Assembly (NCBI RefSeq): GCF_904849725.1
Contig: NC_058523.1
Location: forward strand, 167,692,689 to 167,756,688
DNA length: 64,000 bases
Reading direction: 5' to 3'
Source of the DNA: Hordeum vulgare subsp. vulgare
Lineage: Eukaryota; Streptophyta; Magnoliopsida; Poales; Poaceae
A program made the position numbers and the translations under genes. Shown in pieces: positions 35,519 to 48,445 of this stretch. How positions within the stretch are numbered: the first letter of the stretch is position 1; each line of letters starts with the position of its first letter. Under the pieces are notes generated by a model. That model was not told the origin of the DNA and searched no databases. It saw nothing but the letters and a program-made list of their open reading frames with translations.

Positions 35519-38500
35519 AGAGTCAATAATGTAGTTCACATCACCATGTGATTCCAACGAATCCAACACCCATATAGTTATGGGGTCTGATCACGTCTTG
35601 CTCGTGAGAGAGGTTTTAGTCAATGGTTCTGAAACTTTCTGATCCGTGTGTTCTTTACAAATCTTTATGTCATCTTATAGATGCTGCTACTATGTGCTAT
35701 TCGGAAATACTCCAAATATCTACTCTACTATACGAATCTGTTTCACTACTCATAGTTATTCGGATTAGTGTCAAAGCTTGCATCGACGTAACCCTTTACG
35801 ACGAACTTTTTAACCACCTCCATAATCGAGAAAAATTCCTTAGTCCATCAGTTACTAAGGATAAATTTTGACCGCTGCTAGTGATTCAATCATGGAATAC
35901 TCTCTGTACCTCTCAACAGACTTTGAGTCAAGGCACACATCAGGTGCGGTACCCAGCATGGCATACTTCAGATTCTACGGCCAAGGCATAGAAGACGACC
36001 TTCGTCTATTCTCTTTATTCTGCCGGGGTCGGGTGTTGAGTCTTACTCAAATTCACACCTTACAACGCAACCAAGAACTCCTTCTTTGCGGATCTATTTT
36101 GAACTCCTTCAAAAACTTGTCAAGGCATGCATCTTGTTAAAACTTCTATCAAGCGCTTTCGATCTATCTCCATAGATCTTTGATGCTCAACGTTCAAGTA
36201 GCGCAATCCAGGTATTCCTTTGAAAACTCCTTTCAAACAACCTTGTATGCTTTACAGAAATTCTACATTACTTCTGATCAACAATATGTCAACCACATAT
36301 ACTCATCAGAAATTCTATAGTGCTCCCACTTACTTCTTTGGAAATACAAGTTTCTCATAAACCTTGTACAAACCCAAAATCTTTGATCATCTCATCAAAG
36401 TGTATATTCCAACTCCGAGATGCTTGCACCAGTCCATTGAAGGATCGCTGGAGCTTGCATACTTGTTAGTATCTTTAGGATCGACAAAACCTTCTGGTTG
36501 TATCACATACAATGTTTGCTCAAGGAAACCATCGAGGAAACAATGTTTTGACATCCTATGTGCAATATTTCATAAATAATGTATCACCTACTAACATAAT
36601 TCTAACAGACTTTTAGCATCACTATGAGTGAGAAAGTCTCATCATAGTCAACTGTTTGATCTTGTCGGAAACATCTTTGCGACAAGTCGAGCTTTTCTTA
36701 ATAGTGACTTATCAACATCATCGTTTGTCTTCCTTTTAAAGATCCATATTTACTCAATAGTCCTATGACCATCAAGTAGTTCTTCCAAAGTCTACACTTT
36801 GTTTTCATACATGGATCCTCTCTCGGATTTCATGTCCTCCAGCCATTTGTCGGAATCCGGGCCCACCATTGCTTTCTCCATAACTCGTAGGTTCACTGTT
36901 GCTCAACAACATGACCTCCAAGACAGGGTTTACCACTATGCAGTAGTACGTGACCTTGTCAACCTACGAGGTTTGTAGTAACTTGATCCGATGCTCGATG
37001 ATCACCATCATCAGCTTTCACTTCAATTGGTGTAGGCGCCACAGGAACAACTTCCTGCGCCCTGCTACACACTAGTTGAAGTGATGGTTAAATAACCTCA
37101 TCAAGTTCTACCACCCTCCCACTCAATTCTTTCGAGAGAAACCTTTCCTCGAGAAAGGATCCGTTTCTAGAAACAAACACTTTGCTTTCGGATCTGAGAT
37201 AGGAGATGTACCCAACTCTTTTGGATATCCTATGAAGATGCATTTATCCGCTTTGGGTTCGAGCTTATTAGACTGAAACTTTTTCACATAAGTGTCGAAG
37301 CCCCAAACTTTCAAGAAACGACAGTCTATATTTCTCTAAACCTCAGTCTATACTGTGTCATCTCAACGGAAATACGCGGTGCCCTATTTAAAGTGAATGC
37401 GGTTGTCTCTAATGCATAACCCATAAACGATAGTGGTAATTCGATAAGAGACATCATAGCATGCACCATACCAAATAGTGCGTGGTTATGACGTTCAGAC
37501 ACATCATCACACTATGATGTTCCAGGTGGCATGAACTGCGAAACAATTTCCACATTGTCTTAACTGCGTACCAAAACTCGTAACTCAGATATTCATTTCT
37601 ATGATCATATCGTAGACAGTTTATCCTCTTGTTACGACGAACTTCACTCTGAAACAAAATTGAACTTTTCAATATTTCAGACTTGTGATTCATTAAGTAA
37701 ATACTCTTGTATCTACTCAAATCGTCATTGAAGTAAGAACATAATGATATCCACTGCGTGCCTCAGCACCCATTGGATTGCATACATCAAAATGTATCAC
37801 TTCCAACAAGTTACTATCTTGTTTCATCTCAATGAAAACAAGGCCTTGCTCATGTGGTATAATTTGTATGTCACTAGTGATTCAAAATCAAGTGAGTATA
37901 AAGATCCATCAGCATGGAGCCTCTTCATGCAATTTATACCAACATGACTCAAGCGGCAGTGCCACAAGTAAGTGGTACTATCATCATTACCTCGTATCTT
38001 TTTGGCACCAATATCATGAACATGTGTAACACTACGATCGAGATTCAATAAACCATTGAAGGTGATTATTCAAGCAAATAGAGTAACCATTATTCTCTTT
38101 AAATGAATAATCGTATTGCAATAAACACGATCCAATCATGTTCATGCTTAACGCAAGCACCAAATAACAATTATTTAGGTTTAACACCAATCACGATGGT
38201 AGAGGGAGTGTGCGACGTTTGATCATATCAACCTTGGAAACACTTCCAACACGTATTGTCACCTCGCCTTTAGCTACTCTCCGTTTATGCCGTAGCTTTC
38301 ATTTCGTGTTACTAATCACTTAGCAACCGAACCGGTATCCAATACCCTCGTGCTACTAGGAGTACTAGTAAAGTACACATCAACATCATGTATATCAAAT
38401 ATACTTCTTTCGACTTTTGCCAGCCTTCTTATCTACCAAGTATCTAGAGTTGCTCCGCCTCAGTGACTGTTCCCCTCATTACAGAAGCACTTAGTCTCGG

Positions 38501-40457
38501 GTTTGGGTTTAATCTTGGGTCTCTTCATTAGTGCAGCAACTGTTTTGCCGTTTCACGAAGTATCCCTTCTAGCCCTTGCCTTTCTTGAAACTTAGTGGTT
38601 TTACTAACCATCAACTATTGATGCTCCTTCTTGATTTCTACTTTCGCAGTGTCAAACGTCGTGAATCGCTCAAGGATCATTGTATCTATCCTTGATATGT
38701 TATAGTTCATCACGAAGCTCTCACAGCTTGGTGGCAGTGACTTTGGAGAACCATCACTATCTCATCTGGAAGATTAACTCCCACTTGATTCAAGCGATTG
38801 TCGTACTCAGACAATCTGAGCACACGCTCAATGATTGAGCTTTTCTCCTTTACTTTGTGGACAAAGAATCTTGTCGGAGGTCTTGTACCTCTTAACAAGG
38901 GCACAAGCATGAAAACATAATTTCATCTCTTTAGAACATCACTTATGTTCCGTGACGTTTCAAAACGTCTTCGGCGCCTTGCTTCTAAGCCATTAAGTAT
39001 TTTGCATTGAACTATCCTGTAGTCATGAGAAACGTGTATGTCGAATGTTTCACACCATCCACAGACGATGCTTGAGGTGCAGCACACCGAGTGGTGCATT
39101 AAGGACATAAGCCTTCTGCGCAGCAACGAGGACAATCCTCTGCAAAGTTTGCTACTATCAACTTTCAACTAAATTTTCTCTAGGAACATATAAAAACAGT
39201 AGAGCTATAGCGCAAGCCACATCGTAATTCGCAAAGACCATTAGACTATGTTCATGACAATTAGTTCAATTAGTCATATTACTTAAGAACTCCCACTCAA
39301 AAAGTACATCTCTCTAGTCATTTGAGTGGTACATGATCCAAATCCACTATCTCAAGTCCGATCATCACGTGAGTCGAGAATAGTTTCAGTGGTAAGCATC
39401 TCTATGCTAATCATATCAACTATACGATTCATGCTCGACCTTTCGGTCTGATGTGTTCCGAGGCCATGTCTGCACATGCTAGGCTCGTCAAGCTTAACCC
39501 GAGTGTTCTGCGTGTGCAACTGTTTTGCACCCGTTGTATGTGAATGTTGAGTCTATCACACCCGATCATCACGTGGTGTCTCGAAACGAAGAACTGTCGC
39601 AACGGTGCACAGTCGGGGAGAACACAATTTCGTCTTGAAATTTTAGTGAGAGATCACCTCATAATGCTACCGTCGTTCTAAGCAAGATAAGGTGCATAAA
39701 AGGATTAACATCACATGCAATTCATAAGTGACATGATATGGCCATCATCACGTGCTCCTTGATCTCCATCACCAAAGCACCGGCACGATCTTCTTGTCAC
39801 CGGCGTCACACCATGATCTCCATCATCATGATCTCCATCAACGTGTCGCCATCGGGGTTGTCGTGCTACTCATGCTATTACTACTAAAGCTACGTCCTAG
39901 CAATATAGTAAACGCATCTGCAAGCACAAACATTAGTTTAAAGACAACCCTATGGCTCCTGCCGGTTGCCGTACCATCGACGTGCAAGTCGATATTAACT
40001 ATTACAACATGATCATCTCATACATCCAATATATCACATCACATCGTTGGCCATATCACATCACAAGCATACCCTGCAAAAACAAGTTAGACGTCCTCTA
40101 ATTGTTGTTGCATGTTTTACGTGGTGACCATGGGTATCTAGTAGGATCACATCTTACTTACGCAAACACCACAACGGAGATATATGAATTGCTATTTAAC
40201 CTCATCCAAGGACCTCCTCGGTCAATTCCGATTCAACTAAAGTTGGAGAAACCGACACCCGCCAGTCATCTTTGAGCAACGGAGTTACTCGTAGCGATGA
40301 AACCAGTCTCTCGTAAGCGTACGAGTAATGTCGGTCCGAGCCGCTTCGATCCAACAATACCTCGGAATCAAGAAAAGACTAAGGAGGGCAGCAAGACGCA
40401 CATCACCACCCACAAAAACTTTTGTGTTCTACTCGAGATTACATCTACGCATGAACC

Positions 40458-40473
40458 TAGCTCATGATGCCAC
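40458..40473 (-). promoter_or_regulatory. Degraded primer binding site, Angela-type element
   Basis: Next to the 5' LTR end the minus strand reads GTGGCATCATGAGC, a mutated form of the tRNA-iMet complement TGGTATCAGAGC. Confidence 0.65.
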
Positions 40474-42311
40474 TGTTGGGAACGTCGCATGGGAAACAAA
40501 AAATTTCCTACGCGCACGAAGACCTATCATGGTGATGTCCATCTATGAGAGGGGATTTCCGATCTACGTACCCTTGTAGATCGCACAGCAGAAGCGTTTA
40601 AGAAACGTGGTTGATGTAGTGGAACGTCCTCACGTCCCTCGATCCGCCCCGCGAGCCGTCCCACGAACCGTCCCGCGATCCGTCCCACGATCCGCTCCGA
40701 TCTAGTGCCGAACGGACGACACCTCCACGTTCAGCACACGTACAGCTCGACGATGATCTCGGCCTTCTTGATCCAGCAAGAGAGACGGAGAGGTAGATGA
40801 GTTCTCCGGCAGCATGACGGCGCTCCGGAGGTTGGTGGTGATCTAATTTCAGCAGGGCTCCGCCCGAGCTCCGCAGAAACGCGATCTAGAGGAAAAACCG
40901 TGGAGGTATGTGGTCGGGCTGCAGTGGCAAAAGTTGTCTCAAATCAGCCCTAAAACCTCCGTATATATAGGGGGAAGAGGTGGAGCCTTGCCTTGGGGTC
41001 CATGGACCCCCAAGGGGGTCGGCCGATCCAAGGGGGGGAGTCCTCCCCTTCCAAACCGAATCCAACTAGGTTTGGAAGGAGGAGTCCTTCCCCTTTTTCC
41101 CACCTCCTCTTTTTTTTCTCTTTGATTTTCTTAATATGGCGCATAGGGCCTTCTTGGGCTGTCCCACCAGCCCACTAAGGGATGGTGCGCCACCCCCAAG
41201 GCCTATGGGCTTCCCCGGGGTGGGTTGCCCCCCACCCCCCGGTGAACACCCGGAACCCATTCGTCATTCCCGGTACATTCCCGGTAACTCCGAAAACCTT
41301 CCAGTAATCAAATGAGGTCATCCTATATATCAATCTTCGTTTCCGGACCATTCCGGAAACCCTCGTGACGTCCGTAATCTCATCCGGGACTCCGAACAAC
41401 ATTCGGTAACCAACCATATAACTCAAATACGTATAAAACAACGTCGAACCTTAAGTGTGTAGACCCTGCGGGTTCGAGAACTATGTAGACATGACCCGAG
41501 TGACTCCTCGGTCAATATCCAATAGCGGGACCTGGATGCCCGTATTGGATCCTACATATTCTAAGAAGATCTTATCGTTTGAACCTCGGTGCCGAGGATT
41601 CATATAATCCCGTATGTCATTCCCTTTGTCCTTCGGTATGTTACTTCCCTGAGATTCGATCGTTAGTATCCGCATACCTATTTCAATCTCGTTTACCGGC
41701 AAGTCTCTTTACTCGTTCCGTAATACAAGATCCCGCAACTTACACTAAGTCACATTGCTTGCAAGGCTTGTGTGTGATGTTGTATTACCGAGTGGGCCCC
41801 GAGATACCTCTCCATCACACGGAGTGACAAATCCCAGTCTCGATCCATACTAACTCAACGAACACCTTCGGAGATACCTGTAGAGCATCTTTATAGTCAC
41901 CCAGTTACGTTGTGACATTTGATACACAGAAAGCATTCCACCGGGTCAGTGAGTTATATGAGCTCATGGTCATAGGAACAAATACTTGACACGCAGAAAA
42001 CAGTAGCAACAAAATGACACGATCAACATGCTACGTCTATTAGTTTGGGTCTAGTCCATCACATGATTCTCCTTATGATGTGATCCCGTTATCAAGTGAC
42101 AACACTTGCCTATGGTCAGGAAACCTTGACCATCTTTGATGAACGAGCTAGTCAACTAGAGGCTTACTAGGGACAGTGTTTTGTCTATGTATCCACACAT
42201 GCACTGTGTTTCCAGTCAATACAATTATAGCATGGATAATAAACGATTATCATGAACTAAGAAATATAATTATAACTAATTTATTATTGCCTCTAGGGCA
42301 TATTTCCAACA
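40474..42311 (-). repeat. 5' LTR of the Angela-type element
   Basis: 1,838 bp, start TGTTGGAAATATGCC at 42311 and end CCCAACA at 40474 on the minus strand. It is colinear with 33635-35502. The flanking CTTTT at 42312-42316 is the second copy of the target duplication. Confidence 0.95.
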
Positions 42312-42316
42312 CTTTT

Positions 42317-43739
42317 CGTGTCAACGTTACGACAAAGTTTTCAATATCTTCCATGCTAAACTCATTATTGGCAGTTCCCAAATAGAATTGTTAAGTTTAC
42401 TCCATACCACCATCCATACACAAACCATGGCTAGCCGGATTCACGGGTGCCCTCCAACATATAAAGTGTCCCAAGGAGTTTTGTTTAATTTAATTTTGGT
42501 TATGCTGGACTGGGCATCTTTTTTACCGACGTCTCTCGTGCAAGGAAGACTAATAAACGACCGTCTTGAGAATACCTTACTTAGCATGGAAGGTATCGAC
42601 TGTCTCATCGCTACATGAGCGATATGAGTGCATAAAATAGGTGTTTGTTTGAATATTAGAGGTGGCATATGCAAATTTACTTGGAACGACAGGGTAATAC
42701 CATATATAAGTAGGTATGGCGGACTCATGTGGAACAACTTTGGATTAGGAATTTGGATGCACAAGCAGCATTCCCACTTAGTACAGGTGAATGCTAGCAA
42801 TAGATTGGGAAGCGACCAGCTAGACAACGAAACAGTCATAAGCATGCATTGTGAATAATTAACATTGGACATTGGCATGAGTAGGATATGAACACTCTGA
42901 ATTTAAACATCATGAAGGTTCCATTAGTTTTGAATCAACTGCATGTTTGCACATGGGCCAAGTCAAACCGCTCGAATTACTCAAAGGGAAGTACCATACT
43001 ACCATATCACATCATAACCATTTTAATGCATGTTGTCGCATAAGATAAATCATTATCAACTCCAAAATATTTAAGCATGTCATTAGAAACTATAATCTCT
43101 AATTGTCATCATAGACATGTTTACTCATGATATGATGAATCAAGATTGAACGAGCTAAACATATTTACAAAAAGGGAAAACAAGAAGAGTTCATACATGT
43201 ATCCTTTGTCGGGATCACTTCGTCAAATATCATCATTATTGCCTTTCACTTGCACGACCGAACGATGTGATAATAATAAAAGTTCAAGAGTGTCGTGAAC
43301 TAAGTTGGAATCTGCAAGGTACTTGTGCAAAGTAGAAGACATGATAATATTGGCTCTTGATTAGATCAACATTAATGCATAAGACATCCACTCAACATTT
43401 TTGTCGTGGTCTTCTCCTTTCGTTGAATCAAATAAAAGAAAATAAATTCAGAGGAACACATTGAAATATTTTTGGAGTTTTTGTTTTTTCTCGAAGAAAT
43501 CAAACAAGCAAAGGACAAACAAAAGTGTGAAAACTATCTACACAGGAAAGCTCCCAACAAGTAAAGGAAATCTCTTTGGGTTTTCTTTTAATACTACAAC
43601 TAATTAAACTAGAAATAAAAAAACTAGAAGACGCAAGAATTATTTTTTGGTTTTCTAGAGTTTTTCAAACACACAAGAAGAATGCAGAAAAATAAAACTA
43701 ACATGGATATACAATGAACAAGGATGAACACCGATAGTT
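42317..43739 (-). other. 3' untranslated internal part of the gag-protease element, right piece
   Basis: Non-coding continuation of 33047-33629 across the Angela insertion. Part of it (about 43090-43740) is mirrored at 51080-51820 on the other strand. Nothing else is supported. Confidence 0.55.
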
Positions 43740-44067
43740 TATATGAAGTGTGTCAACATGAAAGTAATGTCGATGAGAAATATGTACTCCCCCAAGATTA
43801 GGCTTTTGCCTAGCTTGTTGATCAACATTGATAATATCCATCAGGTCCGAGAAAGTATTGTTGTTGATGCACTTGAGCGTCCCATGCTTGGGCCTTTGCC
43901 TCTACCGCAGCCAGCTCATTTCGGTAAGCAATTATATCCGTCGGCATGACGGTATATCCCTGCGTGTCAAGAAGGTGGCAATGCAATAGTATTGAGAGTC
44001 TTATCGTTGGAAACTAAGTTGTAAAGAATGTGATGTGGGGGTTCAGGTTCATTAATGAACCGGTGAT

Positions 44068-44847
44068 CTAACATAGACTTCTGATTGAGATAAACCTCAG
44101 TGAAGGGTAATTAGTTGGACGTGTGGCAACATTGAAATGCTTCGCTAGATGGGTGGCACAAATACCACAATGGATTTTGCCCTTAATCTGGTTAACATGC
44201 AAATGGCTTGCAACGATAGTGCCTATGCCATAGGTATTATCATCGTAAAGTGCACGACATAAGATACCGAGGGTGGGGGCACTGAGACCACCACCCTGAG
44301 TCATAGAGTTAAACATTTCCCTGCAAATAAAGCAAAGTAGTGCATAGAAGGAAAATGTAAACTAGTGGCCCTAGCTTTCAACACGCCCCTCGTTTCTCCC
44401 ACCATCAAGTTGAGGAGAAATTCCTAGATCTCCTCGGTTCTAGGTTCATGGATTCTCCCGTCAGAGAAATCAGGCAGATTTCTCAGAAATTAGAGAGTGG
44501 TATTTCATGATGTTCAGCATATAAATCCAAAACAAACCATGGGAGCATCGGCCGTACTGATGAAGTGAAAATTTTGCAGAAAGGAGTTTGTAAGGAGGTA
44601 GTATTGTTCACACTCATCTGGGAGGAAGTTGGTCAACCTGGCATTTGCAATGAATTACAGAAAATCTTCTTGGAAACTTGCCTCGCTCATGAAAGGTGTA
44701 TGTGGCCATTCACACGGCCTAACCTCCATGTTGCGAGGGATGTTGATATCTTGGTCCGGAGTCCTGGCAACAACTCCTTTGGATATCCGTCTTGAAGAAC
44801 CTCTCCTAAACAAATTCATCTTTCTAAAACTTTGCAAGATTAATAAC
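44068..44847 (-). pseudogene. Third ORF of the gag-protease element, broken copy
   Basis: The minus-strand frames 44847-44655 (MEVRPCEWPHTPFMSEASF) and 44316-44068 (TYGIGTIVASHLHVNQIKG) match the start and the end of the intact ORF at 50060-50821 (LKPCEWSFEEFMNKASI and LPIGSIVARCLHLNSKIG). The middle has been shortened and shifted. It lies downstream of the protease and upstream of the 3' LTR. Confidence 0.65.
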
Positions 44848-45086
44848 AACTACTCATAAGGATGCCTAGAGGACATATCAAGCATGCCCACTACTTGGAA
44901 CTCAAAGAATTAGACATGCAAGCTCATTTTTAGTAGCATCAACTGTAGCAAAATATAAACCACTAAAGCAAAAAACTAATTGGAGGAATGGGAGAGTCAC
45001 ATACCAATGAGTAATTCCTCAAAACAGTTTCATAAACGGAGTTTCGAGCAAAGAGATCGAAAATTTCAGTTTAGGAGGAAGAACAT

Positions 45087-45160
45087 GAGAGAGAAAGAGA
45101 GAGAGAAAGATAGAGAGAGATAGTGAGAGAGATAGATCAAGAGAGATAGGGAGAGATCTA
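45087..45160. repeat. (GA)-rich imperfect microsatellite
   Basis: GAGA and GATA units run for about 75 bases in the spacer between protease and third ORF; there is no coding content. Confidence 0.8.
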
Positions 45161-45614
45161 GGGAATTTTTGCTGGAGCAAAGGGATGGCATGGGCTAAAG
45201 AGATAAGGCAGGGCGGCTATGGGACCCACCACACAACGGGGCGCACCGAGGGGGTGGGCGCGTCCTGTTGCCTTATGGCCCACAAGTTCCCCTTATTGGT
45301 GTATTTTTAGCACCAAAAATTCTTAAATAATCCATAAAAAATCATGTTCAATTTTTTTGGCATGGTGAGACTCTTTATTTTGGGTTAGTTTTTCATTGCG
45401 CGAGAAACTCAGAAAATAGGATAATCATGGCATTTTATTTTGTTGAACTAGAAAATAAAAGAGAGCAAACTAAAAACACACAGAGTTGTGCCTACTAAAT
45501 TCATCATTCACATGTATTTAAAAAAGGATCCATTAATAAGGTTGATCAAGTCTTATTAATAATTGTTTCCTATTGACATGAAACCGATTATTTTTCTTAT
45601 GACACTATGTTATG

Positions 45615-48369
45615 TCAATGGGGATTTGCATATCCCCAATAATAATAATAATATTTCTTCTTGGAAGTAGGAAGAGGAATTTTGAAACCTCCAATGGTGA
45701 CCATAGCAATTGGCTCAATGACATTAATATCATTAACCAAATTTTGCATCTTCGTAAAATGTACGGTATGGTCTTTGCCGATGACATGAAAAGTGACCTT
45801 GCTTTTGTTGCAATCAATAAGAGCCACTGCGGTATTTAAAAAGGGTCTACTAAGGATGACCAACATGTTGTCGTCCTCGGGCATATTAATAATAACAAGG
45901 TATGTCAAGATAGTAACATTTTCAACCACAACACGAACATTCTCGTAAATTCCAATAGGTAAAGCGATGGATTTGTCAGCCATTTGTAAAGATCTCTCAG
46001 TACGTGTAAGCTTATTCAAATCAAGTCTCTTATATAAAGAGAAAGGCATAACACTAACACCAACTCCTAAATCATATAAAGCGGTTTTAACATAATTTCT
46101 TTTAATGGAGCAAGGTATTGGGGGTATACCCGCATCTCCCAACTTCTTAGGAACCTCGCCATCTAAAAAATAATTAGCAAGCATAGTACCAATTTCAGTT
46201 TCAGGTATTTTTCTTTTGTTGGTGATAATATATTTCATATACTTAGCATAAGGAGGCATTTTCAAAATATCAATCAATCGAGTGCCCAAAAAGACAGGCC
46301 TAATCATTTCAGCAAAGCGCTCAAAGTCTTCCTTCTCCTTACTTTTAGAGGGCTTACGAGGGAATGGCATGGGTTTTTGAACCCATGGATCTCTTTCTTT
46401 CCCATGCTTTCTAGCAACACAAAATTTCTTCTCATAATGTTTATTTTTAAGAGGTAGGTTCTCAAGATTTTCAGCGGGTTCTATTTTCACTTCATTAGCA
46501 CGTGATTCATTAGTATCTTGTGGAGCATCTAAGTGAACATCATCATTGTCATTATTGCTATCATCATCACTAGGTGAATGCTCACTACGAGATTGTGTCT
46601 CAGCATTAGAAATAGAAACAACATTATGATTCTCAGCAGGTTTTTCCATAACACGTCCACTAGGAGCTTGCAAAGCCATGTCACTTTTCTTTTTATTTTT
46701 ATTTTTCTTCTCGGTAGGACTAGGTGTATCATTCTCTGAGAATCCCATTCTATTCTTTTAGGATGACCTTCGCGAGAAAGAGGTTCTTGAGTCATGCGAC
46801 CTCCTCTAGACATTACTCTAACAACATTATCATCCATGGTATCATTCATATCACCAAGCAAATCTTTTGTGACTTAGCAACTTGGTCTAGTTGGGTGTGA
46901 ACCATAGAAGCATGTTCACCTAGACCCTTAACATCATTAGCAATTCTGAACATAAAATCACTCAAATGATCTATCATCAATTCATTATATCATTATGTCT
47001 TAATTGATCCTTGACATAATTATTAAAATGTTCTTGCTTAACAATAAAATTATCTAATTCATACACGCATTGACTAGGAGTCTTAGTATAAGCTATATCA
47101 CTTTCATTAAAGGTTCTGAGAGAATTTACCTCTACTACGTGTGTCGGCGTATCAAGTCCAGGTATTTCTCCAATATGTGGTAATTTCTTGGCATCTTCAG
47201 TTTTAATACCCTTTTGATTAATAGATCTCTTGGTTTATTGCATGTCTTCACGGCTGAGGAGTAGAATACCTCCCTTATTTAGAATAGGTTCTGGTGGTGG
47301 TTCGGAAAGTGTCCAATCATTGGCATTTTGCAATATGTTATTCAATAGTTCTTCAGCTTGCCCAACAGATATTTTCATAAAAATAGAAGCAACAGAACTA
47401 ACTAGGAAATTCCTAGAAGCATCGGTTAGTCGATTATAAAAGATATCAAGTATTTCATTTTTTAAGGGGATGATCGAGCAAAGCTCTAAGTAACTCGAGA
47501 AGCCTCCCCCAAGCTTGAGGGTGATTATCCTCTTCAATTTGCACAAAGTTAAATATTTCCTCTAAGGCAGCTTGTTTTCTTATGAGCATGAAAATATTTT
47601 TCACAGAAGTAATAAAGCATATCTTGGGGACTACACACACAACCAGGATCAAGAGAAAGGAACCATTCTTTAGCCTCACCTTTTAGCGAGAAAGGGAAAA
47701 GCTAAAGGTTGTAACAGTAACGTATATTTTCCTCATTAGCAAACAAAGCAGCAATATCATTCAATTTAGTGAGATGTCCAACAATAGTTTCAAAACCATG
47801 GAAAGGATAAGATTCTACTATAGGAATCAACTCAGGGTCCATATAGAATTCATAATCTTTATCAGTAACGAATATAGGAGAAGTGGAAAATTTAGGATCA
47901 CGTTTCATTTTCTCGATCATAGATTTTTTTTCTTTCAGTTTGCACAGTAGTTTCTTCAGATCATCTCTATTTTCGCAAGCAAGAAAGTCCCTAGCTACTT
48001 ACCCATCCATAACATAAACTCCATGTACATAAGGCAATTCATATTTATTGGAGAGCGAGGTCTAGTAGGTGATTCAAGATCTTCATCACTTTCAGCCTTT
48101 TCAAGTTCCTTAGCTTTAGCAATATGAGGACCAAGTAATTCAGTGAGTGGCACAGTTTCACTTTTATCAAATATACTAGTAATATCCTCATTAATTTTAT
48201 AAGTAGTATCATCCAGTTCAAGCGATATATCAGAACGAACAAGAGGCGGTGGTGTAACAAGCTAATTCAAAACAGTAGGTGAATGAAAAGCAGAGTTAGA
48301 TGGCAGTTCCTTACCTCCTCTCGTACCAGAGGGGATGATCTTGGTTCAAGTATCTTTCACATTCTTCAT
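45615..48369 (-). pseudogene. gag plus aspartic protease of the second gag-protease element
   Basis: The start ATG at 48369-48367 (MKNVKDT, stop at the next codon) matches the other copy. Gag pieces follow at 47920-47702 (TSPIFVTDKDYEFYMDPEL) and 47546-47235 (LKNEILDIFYNRLTDASRN), separated by frameshifts. 46748-45615 is the best preserved part, 377 codons open: acidic linker, then ARKHGKERDPWVQKPMPFPR, protease with ALYDLGVGVSVMPFSLYKR (aspartate kept, DLGV for DLGA) and LSRPFLNTAVALID. It ends in a run of tyrosines made by a TAA/TAT microsatellite at 45637-45655, which probably altered the C-terminus. No reverse transcriptase follows. Confidence 0.8.
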
Positions 48370-48445
48370 ACAAGCAATTGGATATCCTTGAGTTAACACA
48401 ATAAATATAGCTTTGCTACCTGGCAATGGCGCGAGAAAAAGGTCT

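Larger units (their letters stand above)
35503..40473 (-). pseudogene. Copia gag-pol remnant (gag, integrase, reverse transcriptase, RNase H)
   Basis: Minus-strand pieces in polyprotein order: gag core at 38910-38710; GAG-pre-integrase block at 38048-37824 (TTYLWHCRLSHVG); integrase at 37720-37454 (IYLMNHKSEILKSS, NEYLSYEFW); the integrase C-terminal block at 37314-37123 (KADKCIFIGYPKE); reverse transcriptase start near 36890-36750 (PDSDKWLEDMKSE) and middle near 36560-36370 (SRSWNIHFDEMIKDFGF); the YVDD box near 36320 now reads YVVD; RNase H near 35820-35740 (GYVDASFDTNPNNYE). Many stops and frameshifts separate them. No intact catalytic domain remains. The zinc knuckle region near 38385-38490 is barely recognisable. 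Confidence 0.85.
33635..42311 (-). mobile_element. Complete BARE/Angela-type Copia element, coding region decayed
   Basis: It has two direct LTRs (33635-35502 and 40474-42311), a 5-bp target duplication CTTTT (33630-33634 and 42312-42316), a primer site beside the right LTR and a purine tract beside the left one, giving minus orientation and 8,677 bp. The LTR start TGTTGGAAATATGCCCTAGA is the hallmark of the Triticeae Angela/BARE/WIS group. The internal 4.97 kb has gag, integrase, reverse transcriptase and RNase H remnants in the usual order. LTR differences (scattered substitutions, a 7-bp indel near 34508, tandem-unit differences near 33800-33870) show it is not recent. Confidence 0.95.

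Noticed and set aside
43740..43949. Short plus-strand ORF near the CCCCCAAGATTAGGC block
   Set aside because: It lies in the 3' untranslated part of the minus-strand gag-protease element and matches non-coding sequence at 51080-51180 in reverse.
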